A stretch of DNA of 64,000 nt from Photobacterium profundum (GCF_003026285.1 NZ_PYOD01000003.1:1-64000), one strand, 5' to 3'; shown: positions 1 through 9,119, counted from the stretch's first letter. Notes: generated by a model from the sequence alone, not told the origin. A program made the numbers and translations.

Positions 1-332
1 AATTAATGCTTCTTTAATTTGCATTTTCATTGTTATGAAAGTTAAATATTGTGATGTTGTACCAATATAACTTCCAACTAGATTGCGATTTTTTGCTCGT
101 TTAATAAATATAATAGCGTGGCAATAATTCTTCGTAATTATTTATTAGGTAACTAAGTGTTTTAATAAATCATGGCATTTGGTATGCGCCGAATAATTAT
201 AGTTCTGAAGTTATTATGGTCATAACCTTAAATTAATAATAATTCATTTGTATGGTCAATTAATTGCGAGTTAGTCATGCTTTTATTTGATTTATATGTT
301 CCATTACATCTGAAAAAAGGCTAGTGAATATA
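1..332. other. AT-rich intergenic region upstream of LPMO gene
   Basis: No convincing gene is seen. The stretch is very AT-rich and presumably carries the promoter of the LPMO gene. The octamer TATGGTCA occurs twice, near 213 and 251, as a direct repeat that could be a regulator half-site, but no known operator is recognised. The left end of the window cuts whatever lies upstream. Confidence 0.5.
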
Positions 333-1961
333 ATGAGTACCTTTAAAAAATCATCTTATGCTCCTTTACTGTTGTCATTATCCGCTGCTGCAGCTGTATT
401 AAGCTCTACTACAGTACATGCACATGGATATATGACTTCTCCACCAGATTACGCTCAGGCCTGTTCAACAGGACAAACAACATCGGATGAGCTTTGTTCT
501 GAAACGGCTTCAGTAAATAAAAATGGTATTAACCAGGGAAGTGCTGCGAATAATCATCAAGCTGTGGTTTTTGATAATCAGCTATGTTCCGCCTCAAAGG
601 GTGGCGAATATAGTGTATTAGATGTTCCTAGTTCAGACCGATATACAACTACAATTGCACCGGATGAAAATGGTGAAGTTGAATTTTCATACTATGTTAC
701 AGCTGAGCATAAAACATGGTACATGGATGTATTTGTAACCAGGAATGGTTTTGATCCAGACACACAAACCCTGACTTGGGGGGATTTAGAGCGCATTGAT
801 ACAATTGATTATAAAGGTCAATTACTTGAACGGGGCGATCAAAAATATAAAGTACAATGGCCAGAGGATAAAACAGGTAAACGTATTGTTTATAATATTT
901 GGCAACGTACAAACCCAAATCAGCCAGATCATGAAGTGCTAGGATCACCGCCACAAGATGAGTGGGACAGTAATGAAGCATTTTATAGCTGTATGAATGT
1001 GTATGTTGATGGGGGGGATCCTGGTCCTGGTAGTGAATGGGTGCATGAAGAAAAATTTGCCGATGATAAAGGTGATTTAAATGTCGGTGATACGGTTAAA
1101 GTACGCATCATGATGGAAGGTACTGAAAAATATACACCTTCTGTTGATATTGATAATCACAATACATCGGCATCCGTTTGGAAGTTAGATTTAGCCAAAG
1201 AGATTAATAATAACCCTTCTGCTACTGAATACATGAAAGTAGGTGTAAAAAATAGTGATGACGAAGTTATTCTTTCGGATTATGCAGATCACAACTATAT
1301 CTACTTTAAAGAAGAAGGTCTTTCTCATTTAGTTGAAGTTATTAATCCCGAACAGGATGATTTCCAGTTTTCATGGGATGGTCTTGAAGATGAATACGTG
1401 ATGAGTGGTGGTCAGTTAGTTTTACCTATTAATCTTCAAATAGATGAAGGAGATGATGGCCAGTATACTTATGAAGCACTACTAACCGAGATCACTCAAA
1501 AGTCAGGTGCTCCGCAAATGGTTAGTGGTACAGTTGGTGAACAACCAGCTAAGGCCTTTACTCTTACGGAAGCTGCGAGCTATAGCGTGAAAGTAACAGT
1601 AACCGATGAATATGATAACCGTGAAGAAAACATCTTTACTTTTGTGGTTCAAAACGAAGATGTTCCTGAGCCAACTGACACGCAAGTAACTTGGGTTAAT
1701 AACCACAGCCAACCTTTAATGAGTGCTCTACAGTCTGGTATCTGGGGTGAGTGGGTTCAACCTGGTTCACAATTAACTGTTCAGCCAGATGGCGGTATCT
1801 TCAATATTCCAGGTTGGGAAGTTGAAGAGGGCGAAAGCACAACATTTGGTGCCGCGATCAATAATGGTGTTAGTTATGTTAATTGTGGTTCGTTACCGCT
1901 GACAGGAAATATTGAAGTTATTGTTGCTTCGGATGGTACCTGTAGCGTGAGCATCAAATAA
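333..1961 (+). CDS. Secreted lytic polysaccharide monooxygenase, AA10 family (GbpA-like)
   Basis: Copper-dependent enzyme expected to cleave crystalline chitin oxidatively outside the cell. A Sec signal peptide of 30 residues ends in VHA, so the mature protein begins with His31, the N-terminal half of the copper histidine brace. The second brace residue is His126 in AEHKTWY, and the axial Phe is in EAFYSC near 217; together these identify AA10. A GbpA domain 2-like region follows at about 235-350, then an Ig-like segment and a C-terminal domain of about 90 residues that I do not recognise. The chosen ATG has AAAAGG 12 bases upstream; a GTG nine bases earlier lies too close to it. Length is 542 aa, multidomain like Vibrio GbpA. 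Chitin as substrate is inferred from the family. Confidence 0.93.
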   Translation: MSTFKKSSYAPLLLSLSAAAAVLSSTTVHAHGYMTSPPDYAQACSTGQTTSDELCSETASVNKNGINQGSAANNHQAVVFDNQLCSASKGGEYSVLDVPSSDRYTTTIAPDENGEVEFSYYVTAEHKTWYMDVFVTRNGFDPDTQTLTWGDLERIDTIDYKGQLLERGDQKYKVQWPEDKTGKRIVYNIWQRTNPNQPDHEVLGSPPQDEWDSNEAFYSCMNVYVDGGDPGPGSEWVHEEKFADDKGDLNVGDTVKVRIMMEGTEKYTPSVDIDNHNTSASVWKLDLAKEINNNPSATEYMKVGVKNSDDEVILSDYADHNYIYFKEEGLSHLVEVINPEQDDFQFSWDGLEDEYVMSGGQLVLPINLQIDEGDDGQYTYEALLTEITQKSGAPQMVSGTVGEQPAKAFTLTEAASYSVKVTVTDEYDNREENIFTFVVQNEDVPEPTDTQVTWVNNHSQPLMSALQSGIWGEWVQPGSQLTVQPDGGIFNIPGWEVEEGESTTFGAAINNGVSYVNCGSLPLTGNIEVIVASDGTCSVSIK

Positions 1962-1983
1962 ACCATATATGATGAGTAAGGGC

Positions 1984-2013
1984 GGTGCAGATTTCGATCT
2001 GTGCTGTTTTTAT
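1984..2013 (+). terminator. Rho-independent terminator after LPMO gene
   Basis: A GC-containing stem (GGTGCAGAT paired with ATCTGTGC, with GU pairs) is closed by a TTCG tetraloop and followed by TGTTTTTATTT. It separates the LPMO gene from the di-haem peroxidase gene, which starts only 25 bases later, so the latter either relies on read-through or has a promoter overlapping the hairpin. Confidence 0.8.
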
Positions 2014-2037
2014 TTATTCTGAGTAAATATACTAAAT

Positions 2038-3195
2038 ATGAAAATAGTAAAAAACAGGCGATTAGTATCGCTGTCAATTATCGTATTTTATATAAGTACG
2101 CCAGCCTATGCCGAGCAATTAACCAGCCAAGTCGAGTTAGGGCGCTATTTATTTAATGATGTAAGGTTGTCTAAATTTGGTAACCGAAGCTGTGGCCTAT
2201 GTCATTCGTCAGATCATGGCTGGACGAATACTTTTAGTCGAACTATTGATATTAATGACCGAGTGAGCACCTTAAATACACCATCATTATTGAATGTTGG
2301 AAAATACCCGTTATATATGCAGAGAAGTATTGGGCTTAATGATCTAGAGGAAACGATCATGCTGCCTTTATTTTCTCAGCAGCCTAAAGAAATGGGAATG
2401 ACAGAGACACTATTGCTTGAAAGGCTAAATAAAAGCAAAGAAATATATGGACCATTATTCGAACAATCTTTTGGAAATGAAAAGGTGACGACTGGTCGAG
2501 TGCTTACTGCTCTCAGTGCATATGTGAATACAATACAATCGACTGATACCGCTTACCAACGCTACCGTGATGGAGATCTTCAAGCATTAGATGCACAACA
2601 AAAAAAGGGAATGCGCCTATTTAACAGTGAGCGCTTAAAGTGCAGCCAATGTCATGGTGGCGAATTGCTAAATCAACCTACAGGGGGAGAACCTTTTGCG
2701 AATACTGGTCTATACGGGTTACCTATCAGCGAAGAGGAATACTCTTATCCAAGAAAAGAAACTGGACTGGAAAAATTTACAGGTAATAAAAGTGATAATG
2801 GCAAGTTCCGTATACCGTCATTAATTAATGTAACTAACACTGGTCCTTGGGGGCATGATGGTAGTTTTAGGCATCTAGGAACGGTGATTGATACTTATTC
2901 TGCTGGTGGTAGACAGACTACGTTTGGTCCTAATACTGGTGATGGTCGCCTGCACCCAAACAAAGATCAAAGAATCCAGGGCTTTTCGATGACTGCAGAG
3001 CAAAAGCAACAGTTACTTTCTTTTTTATCGGCATTGGCAGTACCAGAGACGGCTTTTTCGAGTGGTCATCAATCGCCATTTTGTTCTCTTATCCCATTGA
3101 AAAATAAACCTGATGCAAAGGGATGTTTGCCCCCATTTTTTTATAAAAAACCAAACGCGTCGATGGCACTGTCTAATGAAGGTATAGAGCAATGA
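2038..3195 (+). CDS. Di-haem cytochrome c peroxidase / MauG-family protein
   Basis: Periplasmic di-haem protein of the bacterial CcpA/MauG superfamily. A signal peptide (ending near AYA at residue 25) is followed by two CxxCH haem c motifs, CGLCH at 52-56 and CSQCH at 202-206. The stretch after the second haem contains RIPSLINV and WGHDGSF, the usual MauG/CcpA signature. At 385 aa it is a typical length. Members either reduce H2O2 using c-type cytochromes or, like MauG and MbnH, oxidise amino acids of a partner protein. Its stop overlaps the start of the next gene (ATGA), so the two are translationally coupled. It lies just downstream of the LPMO, an enzyme that uses H2O2; a functional link is inference. 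Confidence 0.88.
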   Translation: MKIVKNRRLVSLSIIVFYISTPAYAEQLTSQVELGRYLFNDVRLSKFGNRSCGLCHSSDHGWTNTFSRTIDINDRVSTLNTPSLLNVGKYPLYMQRSIGLNDLEETIMLPLFSQQPKEMGMTETLLLERLNKSKEIYGPLFEQSFGNEKVTTGRVLTALSAYVNTIQSTDTAYQRYRDGDLQALDAQQKKGMRLFNSERLKCSQCHGGELLNQPTGGEPFANTGLYGLPISEEEYSYPRKETGLEKFTGNKSDNGKFRIPSLINVTNTGPWGHDGSFRHLGTVIDTYSAGGRQTTFGPNTGDGRLHPNKDQRIQGFSMTAEQKQQLLSFLSALAVPETAFSSGHQSPFCSLIPLKNKPDAKGCLPPFFYKKPNASMALSNEGIEQ

Positions 3196-3701
3196 AAATC
3201 AATTTATCATTAATAGTATGGATACTGGCATTAAGTATGATGGTGTTTACTGTATCTGCACAAGAAACGGCAGATAAACGTATCTCAGTACTAGATAGTC
3301 GAAACGCCTACTTCAAGCAAGAATATGTTTTAGCGTGCAATCAGGAATTGATTAAATTGGATTATCTTGCCTCTACGGAAGATGAAGCGGCACAGCAAGA
3401 GATCACTGTCGAAAAGACTTTAGGTTATCAATTAACATTAAACCAGCAGGGGGAAGGCTACTTACAACTTGCTATTACTAAATGGAATGAAAAGCTAATT
3501 ATGTTTCACAACAAAGATATTAAGCTTGAAATTCCGGGTGGCGATGTAACGGGTTCATTGATTGAAAACCAACACTGTTTTGGTCAAGATAAATGGATCA
3601 CCCACTTTAATACGCATGAATGGGGCAGTTATACGTTAAAACTGACGGGAAAACCCAATCAAAATGTGGAGTTGTCGATCATTAAGGAAATCGCTAGATA
3701 G
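3192..3701 (+). CDS. Exported protein of unknown function, coupled to di-haem peroxidase
   Basis: 169 aa with a clear N-terminal signal peptide (hydrophobic core, cleavage near VSA at about residue 23). The mature part is predicted mostly beta, with two cysteines (in LACNQE and NQHCFG) that could form a disulfide, and several tryptophans. It starts inside the stop codon of the peroxidase gene, which argues for a shared complex or substrate relationship. I recognise no family. The pairing resembles MbnH/MbnP, where a di-haem enzyme modifies a tryptophan of its small partner, but this protein is shorter than MbnP and no MbnP motif was recognised. It might be a redox partner or a substrate; both are inference. 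Confidence 0.75.
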   Translation: MKINLSLIVWILALSMMVFTVSAQETADKRISVLDSRNAYFKQEYVLACNQELIKLDYLASTEDEAAQQEITVEKTLGYQLTLNQQGEGYLQLAITKWNEKLIMFHNKDIKLEIPGGDVTGSLIENQHCFGQDKWITHFNTHEWGSYTLKLTGKPNQNVELSIIKEIAR

Positions 3702-3740
3702 TGGGGGAGATTTGCTCGACTATCTGGTTGTTAGTTAATT

Positions 3741-3772
3741 CAACGGCTCACATTGCGAGCCGTTGTCTTTTT
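3741..3772. terminator. Strong terminator between convergent operons
   Basis: Perfect 9-bp stem CAACGGCTC / GAGCCGTTG with a 7-base loop, followed by TCTTTTT on the plus strand. It closes the LPMO-peroxidase region and may also act on the minus-strand ABC transporter operon ending at 3804. Confidence 0.85.
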
Positions 3773-3803
3773 CTTGGGGTCAACGGTGAAGTATTCTCGT
3801 ACT

Positions 3804-4751
3804 TTACCTGGCTAGATGTCGTTGACTGCGTTTTTCTAAACGACTAAATAATAGTGATAGCCCCAAACATAACACCAGGTATCCAACCCCCACTAGTAGC
3901 CAAATCTCGAAGATCAGCCCCGATGAATTAGCCATTTCACTACCAACAAAGGTCATTTCTTGAATAGAGATGAGTGAGATGATCGAAGAGTCTTTCACCA
4001 ACGAGATAAACTGACCCGCTAACGGTGGCACTATGCCCGCAAAAGCTTGTGGAAATATCACATCACGAAAGCGGCTCCAACGTGAAAGCCCTAAAGAGTC
4101 GGCAGCCTCCCACTGTCCTTTCGCTATCGCATCAAGCCCTGAACGTATAATTTCAGCAATGTAAGCGGCAGAAATCAAGCCAACACAGAGTACGCCTGAA
4201 AATAGGTTCTCCCATAATTTTGACGAACCAAATAAGAAGTGCTGTAAGCCATTAATATCGCCCGCATGGTGGCGCAGTGTATCAGCAAGCCCAATAGCAG
4301 GAACCAACTGACTTGAAATGAAAAAGTAAAAAATAAAAACAAAAACAAGCGGTGGAATATTCCGAACAAGTTGAATATAAGCTTGTGCAGGTAGACGTAA
4401 AATCATTAATGACGAACGACGAGCAAGGCCTAGAAATAAACCGAGTAAACCCGCAAAGATCATTCCCCATAAACTTAGGCGAATAGTGGTCACAAATCCT
4501 TGAAAGAAGTAGGGAAGCTCACCTGGTTTGCCTGCCGAGAATATCAGTTCTATGGCTTTATGCCAGCGCCACTGGTAATGAATGCCAGCAGAAGATTGAA
4601 TGTAAATCCAACCAATAAATACGCTAATAGTAGCAAGTAAAATCCAATCAAGTTTATTGAGTTTAATTCTTAAAATGAAAGGCAGCAGCGCCGGGGAATT
4701 ACTCTCCGACGTGCTTTTTTTTAATGTATTTTTAATGTTGCTTTGCGACAA
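3804..4751 (-). CDS. Polar amino-acid ABC transporter permease (second permease)
   Basis: 315-aa inner-membrane permease of the HisM/GlnP type. Several hydrophobic helices are visible and the ABC-coupling EAA loop reads EAADSLGLSRWSRFRDVIFPQA. It is the last gene of a four-gene operon, two bases after the binding-protein gene. With its sister permease (5615-6445) it probably forms a heterodimeric channel. The N-terminal 35 residues are hydrophilic and longer than in minimal family members. The substrate is not determined by sequence; polar amino acids are expected from the family. Confidence 0.9.
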   Translation of the reverse strand: MSQSNIKNTLKKSTSESNSPALLPFILRIKLNKLDWILLATISVFIGWIYIQSSAGIHYQWRWHKAIELIFSAGKPGELPYFFQGFVTTIRLSLWGMIFAGLLGLFLGLARRSSLMILRLPAQAYIQLVRNIPPLVFVFIFYFFISSQLVPAIGLADTLRHHAGDINGLQHFLFGSSKLWENLFSGVLCVGLISAAYIAEIIRSGLDAIAKGQWEAADSLGLSRWSRFRDVIFPQAFAGIVPPLAGQFISLVKDSSIISLISIQEMTFVGSEMANSSGLIFEIWLLVGVGYLVLCLGLSLLFSRLEKRSQRHLAR

Positions 4752-4753
4752 AG

Positions 4754-5563
4754 TTATTGTCCCTCAGATATCTGGTTTTGCCAATCAAGTGTTGTGAACC
4801 AGTAATCGTGACGCTCTTTTAACCAGCCATCTTCGGTACGAAGTAAAATCCAGTTGTTGAAGAAATTAAGTAGATCAAATTCACCATGACGAATGGCAAA
4901 TGCTTCAGAACCACGGCTTAAACGGTCGGTTAATGGAATAAAGAGCTTTTCATTATACTGAATCGCCATTTGCTCAGGCTTAGGTGATGATGCAAGAACA
5001 GCGTGTGCGTTGCCATTAAGTACTTCTTGGAATGCTTGTGCATCATCATCAAACTGACGAAGCTTAGCTTTTGGGAAGTATTTTTTTGCTGTTTCGACTG
5101 TGAAAGCACCGCGGCGAACAGAAAGGGTAACACTGCGCTTGTTATAATCGGCAATCGTTAACTTGTCTGCAGACTTTTCTTTATTTGCCGCTAGCTGTAC
5201 ACCTGAGTGTGCATAAGGTGCAGTAAACAAAACGCTCATATTGCGTTGTGGTGTAATTGATAAGCCCCCGATGATCACATCAAACTTACCTGCAAGTAGG
5301 GCTGGAATAATACCATCCCATGCAGTAGGGATGAACTCAACTTTTAAGCCTGCATCTTTAGCAAGGCGGCGAGCAACATCAACTTCAAAACCGACAAGTT
5401 CACCTTGTTTATCACGCATGGCCCAAGGAACGAATGTTGAAAGCCCCACACGTAATGTACCGCGCTCCTTTATATCAATGAGTGTACTTTTTTCTGCAGC
5501 AAGAGCGTTTGTGCCCATCATTAATGTTATTACCGCAAGACAAGCGGCGAGTAATTTTTTCAT
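4754..5563 (-). CDS. Periplasmic amino-acid-binding protein of ABC transporter
   Basis: 269 aa with signal peptide (cleavage after NALA, about residue 22) and an SBP family 3 fold: the start IKERGTLRVGLSTFVPWAM and the stretch GFEVDVARRLAKDAGLKVEF are characteristic. It delivers a polar amino acid to the two permeases. Its gene sits between the two permease genes, 51 bases after the first and 2 before the second. The ligand cannot be read from the sequence with confidence. Confidence 0.9.
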   Translation of the reverse strand: MKKLLAACLAVITLMMGTNALAAEKSTLIDIKERGTLRVGLSTFVPWAMRDKQGELVGFEVDVARRLAKDAGLKVEFIPTAWDGIIPALLAGKFDVIIGGLSITPQRNMSVLFTAPYAHSGVQLAANKEKSADKLTIADYNKRSVTLSVRRGAFTVETAKKYFPKAKLRQFDDDAQAFQEVLNGNAHAVLASSPKPEQMAIQYNEKLFIPLTDRLSRGSEAFAIRHGEFDLLNFFNNWILLRTEDGWLKERHDYWFTTLDWQNQISEGQ

Positions 5564-5614
5564 GCTTCCTTTCTCCTTTAAATACGATGCTACATCGTGT
5601 GCTCGGATATATTC

Positions 5615-6445
5615 TTATTGTGTTGGTACGTTCATTTTATGTTCTAACCAAGCCGCAAACCCTGATAGCATTAAAGTAACGCATAAATAAATGCCAGCAA
5701 CGGTAAACCAAACTTCAAATGGCATTGCGGTATCAGCAACAATATTACGACCTTCCGTTGTTAAATCAAAGATAGCCATGATGCTGACAATTGAGGAGTT
5801 TTTTACTAAAGAGACTGTTTCATTTGTGAGTGGTGGCAATATTCGACGGATCATCTGCGGCAATATAACGAAACGATACCCGTCTATTGCTGATAATCCT
5901 AAACTACTACAAGCTTCAAATTGTCCTTTGGGAATGTTATTTAAGCCAGCCCGAAAAATTTCGGCAGTATAAGCACCTTGAAATAGCGAAAGGGCTAAAA
6001 CTGCTGTGGTAAATCGCTCTAGTCCCAATACAGGACCAAAGACAAAGTACAAGAGGTAAATTTGTACGAGCAATGGTGTATTGCGGATCAGTTCAATATA
6101 ACCTCGTGCTAAACCTCGTCCTACTATTGAGCCAGATAAGCGTAATAGTGCCGTTACCAGCCCAATGATCAAGGTAAAAATAAGACTAACAGTTGATATC
6201 TTTAAGGTAACGAATAAGCCTTCGAGCAATTCAGCAGGAAACCATTCGCCATCTTCGATAAACCAGAGATATTGTGGAATGCGATACCACTGCCAGCGAT
6301 AGTTCATCGCTTCAGCGCCAGCGTTTAATAGCCATATTAAACCAAGTGTCACTAATGCTATTTGTAATAAACCAGAGAGTACAGGCTTTAGAATCCTATA
6401 GCTTACTGAGGGTGTTGCTGTAGAGAACGTCTTATTTAACATCAA
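5615..6445 (-). CDS. Polar amino-acid ABC transporter permease (first permease)
   Basis: 276-aa HisM-type permease. An N-terminal transmembrane helix and periplasmic stretch precede the MetI-like domain, with the EAA loop EACSSLGLSAIDGYRFVILP. It lies 36 bases after the ATPase gene in the same operon. Two adjacent Met codons at the start leave a one-residue uncertainty. It likely pairs with the permease at 3804-4751. Confidence 0.9.
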   Translation of the reverse strand: MMLNKTFSTATPSVSYRILKPVLSGLLQIALVTLGLIWLLNAGAEAMNYRWQWYRIPQYLWFIEDGEWFPAELLEGLFVTLKISTVSLIFTLIIGLVTALLRLSGSIVGRGLARGYIELIRNTPLLVQIYLLYFVFGPVLGLERFTTAVLALSLFQGAYTAEIFRAGLNNIPKGQFEACSSLGLSAIDGYRFVILPQMIRRILPPLTNETVSLVKNSSIVSIMAIFDLTTEGRNIVADTAMPFEVWFTVAGIYLCVTLMLSGFAAWLEHKMNVPTQ

Positions 6446-6481
6446 ATAAATAATATCTAGTATAGAGAATCGGCTAACGAG

Positions 6482-7255
6482 TTAGTAACTTAGTATCTGT
6501 TCTAAGAACTGCTTGGTTCGTTGTTGTTTGGGGTTATCAAATAAAGTTGCTGGTGGCGCAATTTCAACTATTTCGCCTTCATCCATGAATACCACACGAT
6601 CAGCTACTTGACGTGCAAACCCCATTTCATGAGTCACACATACCATAGTAATCCCTTCATTAACAAGCTCTTTCATAACATCTAACACTTCCCTTATCAT
6701 TTCGGGGTCAAGCGCAGAGGTGGGCTCGTCAAACAGCAGAATGTCGGGTTTCATGCATAACGAACGGGCAATCGCGACACGTTGCTGTTGCCCACCAGAC
6801 AGTTGTGCTGGGTATTTATCAGCTTGGTGACTGATATGTACTCGTTCTAGATAATCACGAGCTAACTTTTCTGCTTCAATTTTCGACATTTTTAATGTTC
6901 GACGTGGAGCGAGCATTAAGTTTTCTAGCACGGTCATATGCGGGAAAAGATTAAAGTGTTGAAAAACCATACCGACTTTGCCACGAATAGCTTTTAAATG
7001 TTTACCATCAAGAGATTGATCTGCAACATTCAATTGACCTGAATTATATTTCTCCAGACCATTTATACAGCGAATGAGTGTTGATTTACCAGAGCCAGAT
7101 GGGCCACAAATGACTAAACGTTCACCACGGTTAATCGTTAAGTTTATGTCTTTCAAGGCGTGAAAATCGCCATACCACTTATCAACGTGTAAAAAAGAAA
7201 TAATGGGATCATCTCTTAAGGTTTCAGACTCTTCAGTTAACAAGGGAGATCTCAA
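6482..7255 (-). CDS. Amino-acid ABC transporter ATP-binding protein
   Basis: 257-aa GlnQ/HisP-like ATPase that powers import through the two downstream permeases. Visible motifs are Walker [11 protein letters not shown]-loop [11 protein letters not shown], signature LSGGQQQR, Walker [14 protein letters not shown] and the switch His in CVTHEMGFA. It is the first gene of the operon. The start is uncertain: the open frame has no ATG near the N-terminus, and the TTG at 7255 is the furthest upstream candidate; a TTG at 7243 is an alternative. Confidence 0.92.
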   Translation of the reverse strand: MRSPLLTEESETLRDDPIISFLHVDKWYGDFHALKDINLTINRGERLVICGPSGSGKSTLIRCINGLEKYNSGQLNVADQSLDGKHLKAIRGKVGMVFQHFNLFPHMTVLENLMLAPRRTLKMSKIEAEKLARDYLERVHISHQADKYPAQLSGGQQQRVAIARSLCMKPDILLFDEPTSALDPEMIREVLDVMKELVNEGITMVCVTHEMGFARQVADRVVFMDEGEIVEIAPPATLFDNPKQQRTKQFLEQILSY

Positions 7256-7687
7256 TAATGTTGAATGTTGACACCATGTTATTGCTTTAAGACGTTTTTT
7301 TCAAAGAAATCGATCGTAAATACTGAATAAACAGGAAAAAATATAAGCCACTATGATTTCGAGCTAAATATTGGAATGTATTCTTCCATTGCTTTAAAAA
7401 TCGATTTAATGGAGCTTCAAGAAGGCGTCGCAAGGGTTTGCTTACATTTTATGATTGAGATCTTTGGTTGATATTCGAACTGCTTGTTAGCAGTATTATG
7501 AGGTTTTGTAAGCAGATTTGGTCTAATTCGGTCTTAATACAAAAAAAATGTGTAATTTTATTTCAAATAGCGTTTGCACATGCGGAGTGAAGGCGATAAG
7601 TTAGTTTAATGTTTATTGGAGTATGAAAACACTATGGGTATTGACCGATACTTATCATAGTGTTGTAACGCGGGAAGATGAGAAACA
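7256..7687. other. Divergent intergenic region with aroG leader
   Basis: Regulatory region between the ABC operon (minus) and aroG (plus). It holds both promoters and a strong leader hairpin listed separately. No good TyrR box (TGTAAA-N6-TTTACA) was found by eye; the nearest candidate, around 7551, matches only one arm. Confidence 0.5.
7628..7664 (+). promoter_or_regulatory. Hairpin in the aroG 5' leader
   Basis: AACACTATG at 7628-7636 pairs perfectly with CATAGTGTT at 7656-7664, and inside it GTAT pairs with ATAC, giving a two-part stem. It ends 23 bases before the aroG start codon and has no U-tract, so it is not a terminator. It could be an RNA structure affecting aroG translation or a DNA operator; the function is inferred. 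Confidence 0.5.
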
Positions 7688-8740
7688 ATGCAAAAAACAG
7701 ATGACGTACGCATTAGCGAGATCAAAGAACTTTTACCACCAGTTGCTGTATTGGAAAGATTTCCAGCCACCGAACTGGCGGCTGAAACTGTATATCAGTC
7801 ACGTAAATCGATTCACAACATTCTGAACGATGAAGATGATCGTTTGTTGGTTGTTGTAGGGCCTTGTTCAATTCATGATACTGAAGCTGCTATCGAATAC
7901 GGTAAAAAGCTGAAAGTATTACGTGAAGAATTAAAAGGTGACCTTGAAATCGTAATGCGTGTTTACTTTGAAAAACCACGCACCACAGTAGGTTGGAAAG
8001 GGTTAATTAACGACCCGTATATGGACAATAGCTTTAAGTTAAATGATGGTTTACGTATTGGCCGTAAGTTGCTACTTGATTTGACCGATATGGGCTTACC
8101 AACAGCGGGTGAGTTCCTTGATATGATTACCCCACAATACATGGGTGATTTGATCAGCTGGGGCGCAATTGGTGCGCGTACTACAGAATCACAGGTTCAC
8201 CGTGAGCTATCTTCAGGTCTATCTTGCCCTGTTGGGTTTAAAAACGGCACAGATGGCAATATTAAGATCGCGACCGATGCTATCGGATCTGCAAGTGCAC
8301 CTCACCACTTTTTATCAGTGACTAAGTATGGTCATTCAGCCATTGTTTCTACTTTGGGTAATGAAGACTGTCATATCATTCTTCGTGGCGGTAAAGAGCC
8401 TAATTACAGCTCAGAACACGTTAATGCGGTGACATCACAGCTGGGTAATGCTGGTCAGCGTAAGAAAGTGATGATTGATTTCAGTCATGCTAATAGTTCG
8501 AAGAAGTTTGAACGTCAGATTATTGTTTCTGAAGATGTCGGTCAGCAAGTTGCTAGCGGTAACAAAGATATCTTTGGTGTTATGGTTGAAAGCCACCTTG
8601 TTGAGGGGCGTCAAGATATCGTAGAAGGCACAGAGCCAACCTATGGTCAAAGTATTACCGATGCATGTATTGGCTGGGCAGATACAGAAACAGTACTGCG
8701 TCAATTAGCCCGTGATGTTGCTAAGCGTCGCGAAGCATAA
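7688..8740 (+). CDS. aroG: 3-deoxy-7-phosphoheptulonate (DAHP) synthase, AroG type
   Basis: Catalyses the first step of the shikimate pathway, condensing phosphoenolpyruvate with erythrose 4-phosphate in the cytoplasm. The 350-aa sequence is near-colinear with E. coli AroG: VVVGPCSIHD, MRVYFEKPRTTVGWKGLINDP, GAIGARTTESQVHRELSSG, HIILRGGKEPNY and MIDFSHANSSK, including the metal-binding Cys, His, Glu and Asp. The resemblance is closest to the Phe-sensitive isozyme, but feedback specificity is inferred. It is monocistronic, with GAG six bases before the ATG, a leader hairpin and its own terminator. Confidence 0.96.
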   Translation: MQKTDDVRISEIKELLPPVAVLERFPATELAAETVYQSRKSIHNILNDEDDRLLVVVGPCSIHDTEAAIEYGKKLKVLREELKGDLEIVMRVYFEKPRTTVGWKGLINDPYMDNSFKLNDGLRIGRKLLLDLTDMGLPTAGEFLDMITPQYMGDLISWGAIGARTTESQVHRELSSGLSCPVGFKNGTDGNIKIATDAIGSASAPHHFLSVTKYGHSAIVSTLGNEDCHIILRGGKEPNYSSEHVNAVTSQLGNAGQRKKVMIDFSHANSSKKFERQIIVSEDVGQQVASGNKDIFGVMVESHLVEGRQDIVEGTEPTYGQSITDACIGWADTETVLRQLARDVAKRREA

Positions 8741-8765
8741 GCTGACTCTTTGAAATAATAGATAG

Positions 8766-8790
8766 CCCAGTTAAGTTACTGGGTTTTTTT
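8766..8790 (+). terminator. aroG terminator
   Basis: Stem CCCAGT / ACTGGG with a 6-base loop followed by seven T, 25 bases after the aroG stop. Confidence 0.9.
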
Positions 8791-8884
8791 ATGTCTTTAA
8801 AAATCTAATTATTCTTCCGCACTTATGCATAAATAACCTTGAACGGTTAAATGTTATTGAAAAGCGAAGAGTATATCCTTAGCT

Positions 8885-9058
8885 TTACTTGTGCTCATTG
8901 ATTAACTGTTTATATACAGAGCTGAAAAGCAATCTTTTCCCTTCAGGTAAAAGGTCAGCTATTTCAAAACCTGCATCCTTTAAGCGATGATCACACTCTT
9001 CTAAAATATCTTTGATAAGTATTTGTCGATCTGTGGGAGTAATTTCTGCTGCCATCAT
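8885..9058 (-). CDS. Small hypothetical protein, 57 aa
   Basis: Short open frame beginning MMAAEITPTD and ending LINEHK. AGAGAG lies just upstream of the tandem ATG codons, which supports translation. The protein is acidic-to-neutral, predicted helical, with no signal peptide or membrane segment; the single Cys is at residue 22. No family recognised. It lies between the aroG terminator and a zinc-ribbon gene on the same strand, about 60 bases apart. Confidence 0.6.
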   Translation of the reverse strand: MMAAEITPTDRQILIKDILEECDHRLKDAGFEIADLLPEGKRLLFSSVYKQLINEHK

Positions 9059-9119
9059 TAACTCTCTACTTCTAATTAATTGGATAGTTACTTATTCTAT
9101 CAAAAGCAGTATATTCATT

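Noticed and set aside
5241..5690. Long plus-strand frame opposite the amino-acid-binding protein gene
   Set aside because: Shadow of a well-supported gene on the other strand; no domain and no ribosome-binding site.
7623..7826. Possible leader peptide frame upstream of aroG
   Set aside because: It runs into aroG in another frame, is not enriched in aromatic residues at its start and has its ribosome-binding site only one base from the ATG.
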